The notes under the pieces are model-generated. The model saw nothing but the letters and a program-made list of their open reading frames with translations. It was not told where the DNA came from and made no database searches. The translations under genes were made by a program, and so were the position numbers. A stretch of DNA of 64,000 nt from Candidatus Limnocylindrales bacterium (GTDB lineage: Bacteria > Moduliflexota > Moduliflexia > Moduliflexales > JAUQPW01): NCBI GenBank assembly GCA_035559535.1, contig DATMBG010000037.1, positions 173,265 to 237,264 of the forward strand, given 5' to 3'. This document shows positions 62,348 through 64,000 of the stretch, piece by piece. Every line of letters starts with the position of its first letter. The stretch's first letter is position 1.

Positions 62348-63316
62348 ATGAAAAACAGAAAACCTTTTTGTCGGAGTGTTCTCCCCTGGGTTCTTATCCT
62401 GGCAGGGGTAGGATTCTTATACTTAAGCATAAAAGGGTTCTCTCTCATTTCCTTGACCCTCTCTCTCCGAGATCTTCTGCTGACCCGATTCCATCCTACC
62501 TTCCCATATACCTCCCAAGAAATTGAATTCAATCATGGGGACTTGAAGCTTAAGGGATCCCTTTATATTCCCCAGGGAAAAGGTCCCTTTCCGGGTGTTG
62601 TGATTGCCCATGGAGGAACCAAACTCGGGAGAAAGTTGGCCCTTTATGTGATCATGGGTCAAAAACTAGCCGAAAAAGGCTATATAGTCTTAAGCTTTGA
62701 TTTTAGAGGCTTTGGGGAGTCCGACGATCCGCCTAAGATTAAATCTCCGGAGGATCTGGATTTTGTTGGAGATTTAACCCAGGCCGTGTCTACGCTGACT
62801 ACGATAAAAAATCTAGACCCCCATCGTATTTATTTGATCGGCCATTCCTTTGGAGCCGGAGTCGTTATCCAGGAGGGTGTAAAAGACCAGCGGATAAAAA
62901 AAATCGTCTCTATCGCTCCAGGACGACGAACCTTTGAACGATTTTTTGGAGAGAATGCTCCAGATAAAGACTGGCCTCAGATTCGTATTTCCCACGATAT
63001 GAAATTACCCTATCTCATTCCCAAAGAGATCCTCTACCCGATCCTGATTTCCTTTATAGCCGAGTCTATTTTACAGTTTCCTCAACATCCTCCCCTGCTA
63101 TTTGTCGATGGAAGCCTGGAAGACCCTGAGGATCAAAAGTTTCTTAAAAATGTCTATCTTAAAACGACAGAGCCTAAAAGTTATGTAACCATCCCAGGTG
63201 CAGATCATTATTTTGGAACCCGAAAAGATGAGTCCGGATTTGGGCAAACTCCCTTTTATGAGGAGAAAGTGGTTCGGGAATTTATAGATACCCTGGATAG
63301 GTGGCTAAGAAAATAA
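62348..63316 (+). CDS. Membrane-anchored alpha/beta hydrolase
   Basis: 322 residues. An N-terminal hydrophobic segment (about 13-40) is a signal anchor. The alpha/beta core has the oxyanion HGG in VIAHGGTKLG, FDFRGFGESD, the nucleophile elbow GHSFGAG (Ser about 168), an acid in LFVDGSLEDPED and the His in GADHYFGTR. The long insertion between strands 6 and 7 is typical of lipid-ester hydrolases. The substrate is unknown. It stands alone and converges on the radical-SAM gene. Confidence 0.85.
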   Translation: MKNRKPFCRSVLPWVLILAGVGFLYLSIKGFSLISLTLSLRDLLLTRFHPTFPYTSQEIEFNHGDLKLKGSLYIPQGKGPFPGVVIAHGGTKLGRKLALYVIMGQKLAEKGYIVLSFDFRGFGESDDPPKIKSPEDLDFVGDLTQAVSTLTTIKNLDPHRIYLIGHSFGAGVVIQEGVKDQRIKKIVSIAPGRRTFERFFGENAPDKDWPQIRISHDMKLPYLIPKEILYPILISFIAESILQFPQHPPLLFVDGSLEDPEDQKFLKNVYLKTTEPKSYVTIPGADHYFGTRKDESGFGQTPFYEEKVVREFIDTLDRWLRK

Positions 63317-63418
63317 AGGCGAGGAGCTGAGGAACAGGGAGATGCTGGAGCCGGGGGGCAGAGATTATCGAAGAATGGTGAATGGCGAATAGGGGGATAA
63401 TAAAATACAGAACCAGGG

Positions 63419-63458
63419 GACACGGAACCCTTCCCTTGATCCTAACAGGTTCCGTGTC
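63419..63458. terminator. Hairpin between convergent genes
   Basis: Perfect 11-bp arms GACACGGAACC (63419-63429) and GGTTCCGTGTC (63448-63458). It sits between a rightward hydrolase and a leftward radical-SAM gene. No T-run, so it is either a factor-assisted terminator or another repeat. Confidence 0.4.
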
Positions 63459-63493
63459 ATAGGAGTTTCATGGAGGTAGGGGGATCCTCCTTT

Positions 63494-64000
63494 TCAAGAG
63501 TTACCGGAATCTAATTCCACTTCTGCGACCTGACTTTTAAAGAAACGTCGGATGTAGTCTTGGAGGGTTTTATCTAACCGGGATTCTTGACGGTTGGAAA
63601 TCAAGTTGCGCAAAGTTTGAATTAATCGCCAGGGACGTAGGAGATATTGAGTTCCGTAGAATCCCAGAAGGCCGAACATACGTAAGAAATTTAGTTCTTT
63701 TGAGGATATATTATCTGTCCACGATATTGCCCGAGCCATATCCGTATAGGCGGTAAGAGATAAAAAGTATTCATCTGAAAAAGTTTTAATCTTACCCTGT
63801 TCCAGCAGTTCTGAAAATAACTCTGAACCGGGATAAGGAGAAAACATGGAGATGGAGACATCATGCACACCGATTAAAGCCATCATAAACAAAAACCTAA
63901 GGGTCTGCCATACCTGCCACCGCGTCTCATCAGGAAATCCAAAAATAATGTTGGCCTTCACATTTAAACCACTCCGGACCGCCCCTCGCATCGAAGTCAA
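63494..64000 (-). CDS. B12-binding/radical SAM protein, C-terminal part
   Basis: The frame runs off the right edge; only the last ~168 residues are here. RSGLNVKANIIFGFPDETRWQVWQTLRFLFMMALIGVHDVSISMFSPYPGSELFSELLEQGKI is the late radical-SAM barrel typical of B12-binding-domain radical SAM enzymes (methyltransferase-type). The CxxxCxxC cluster motif would lie in the missing part. The tail (LRPWRLIQTLRNLISNRQESRLDKTLQDYIRRFF) is helical and basic. Function beyond the family cannot be given. Confidence 0.85.
   Translation of the reverse strand: MTSMRGAVRSGLNVKANIIFGFPDETRWQVWQTLRFLFMMALIGVHDVSISMFSPYPGSELFSELLEQGKIKTFSDEYFLSLTAYTDMARAISWTDNISSKELNFLRMFGLLGFYGTQYLLRPWRLIQTLRNLISNRQESRLDKTLQDYIRRFFKSQVAEVELDSGNS

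Overview
This 64 kb window comes from a Gram-negative, respiring bacterium of a lineage I cannot name. Supports are a lipid-A-disaccharide-synthase-type membrane protein, many exported c-type cytochromes, a Tat-like signal, a PQQ alcohol dehydrogenase with its periplasmic partner, and a heme-copper oxidase. Base composition by eye is moderate (roughly mid-40s % G+C). The exception is a clearly GC-rich segment around 25.1-29.6 kb that looks acquired. Ordinary TGA stops are used throughout. No rRNA, tRNA or CRISPR array was seen. Both window edges cut genes.

Layout: 0-2 kb holds an NtrC-type response regulator and a PAS sensor gene running off the edge. At 2.6-3.3 kb is a VIT/CCC1-type metal transporter. 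4-7.5 kb is a coxBACD heme-copper oxidase operon. 7.6-21.6 kb is an energy/stress cluster: CBS-domain site-2 protease, tandem universal stress protein, an acsA-pdhA-pdhB-pdhC-acp operon, a baeRF protein, a stand-alone LigD 3'-phosphoesterase, PEP synthase and a nitrilase-family hydrolase. 21.6-23.5 kb has a DnaQ-like exonuclease fused to a WYL domain and a Tat-exported dienelactone hydrolase. 23.5-30.3 kb is repeat-rich, with a broken integron-type integrase, a histidine-kinase remnant and a GC-rich giant hybrid kinase.

At 30.3-31.0 kb a DsbA/FrnE-family gene has an in-frame TGA exactly where the first cysteine of the CPWC motif belongs. A 10-bp hairpin follows it at the position expected for a bacterial SECIS, so I read it as a selenoprotein. 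31.3-37.9 kb is a respiratory cluster: a cytochrome bd-like subunit I with three c-type cytochromes and two EB_dh-type heme proteins, and no CydB. 38-39.5 kb is a DUF2182/DUF1326 pair. 39.5-45.2 kb is an ebo cluster (eboA, B, E, C, F) without eboD. 45.3-49.9 kb encodes a triheme cytochrome, a XoxJ/MoxJ-like binding protein and a lanthanide-type PQQ dehydrogenase. 50.1-50.8 kb is an ABC ATPase with most catalytic motifs lost.

51-57 kb is larE-larB followed by housekeeping genes tmk, holB, metG and a LAB_N protein. 57.9-62.1 kb is a four-gene operon (small protein, GMC oxidoreductase, two extended SDR enzymes). An alpha/beta hydrolase and the end of a radical-SAM gene close the window.

Intergenic DNA is full of small repeats: two 128-bp TIR elements, a palindrome family that supplies part of one gene's start and another gene's stop codon, elements with TAAAGTTAA ends, a CATTGCGAG-type element, and purine/pyrimidine hairpins. 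The genes describe an organism able to run several electron-transfer routes from the periplasm to oxygen: PQQ alcohol oxidation, c-type cytochromes, a heme-copper oxidase and a bd-like oxidase. Acetate/pyruvate-to-acetyl-CoA metabolism sits inside a stress-gene neighbourhood.
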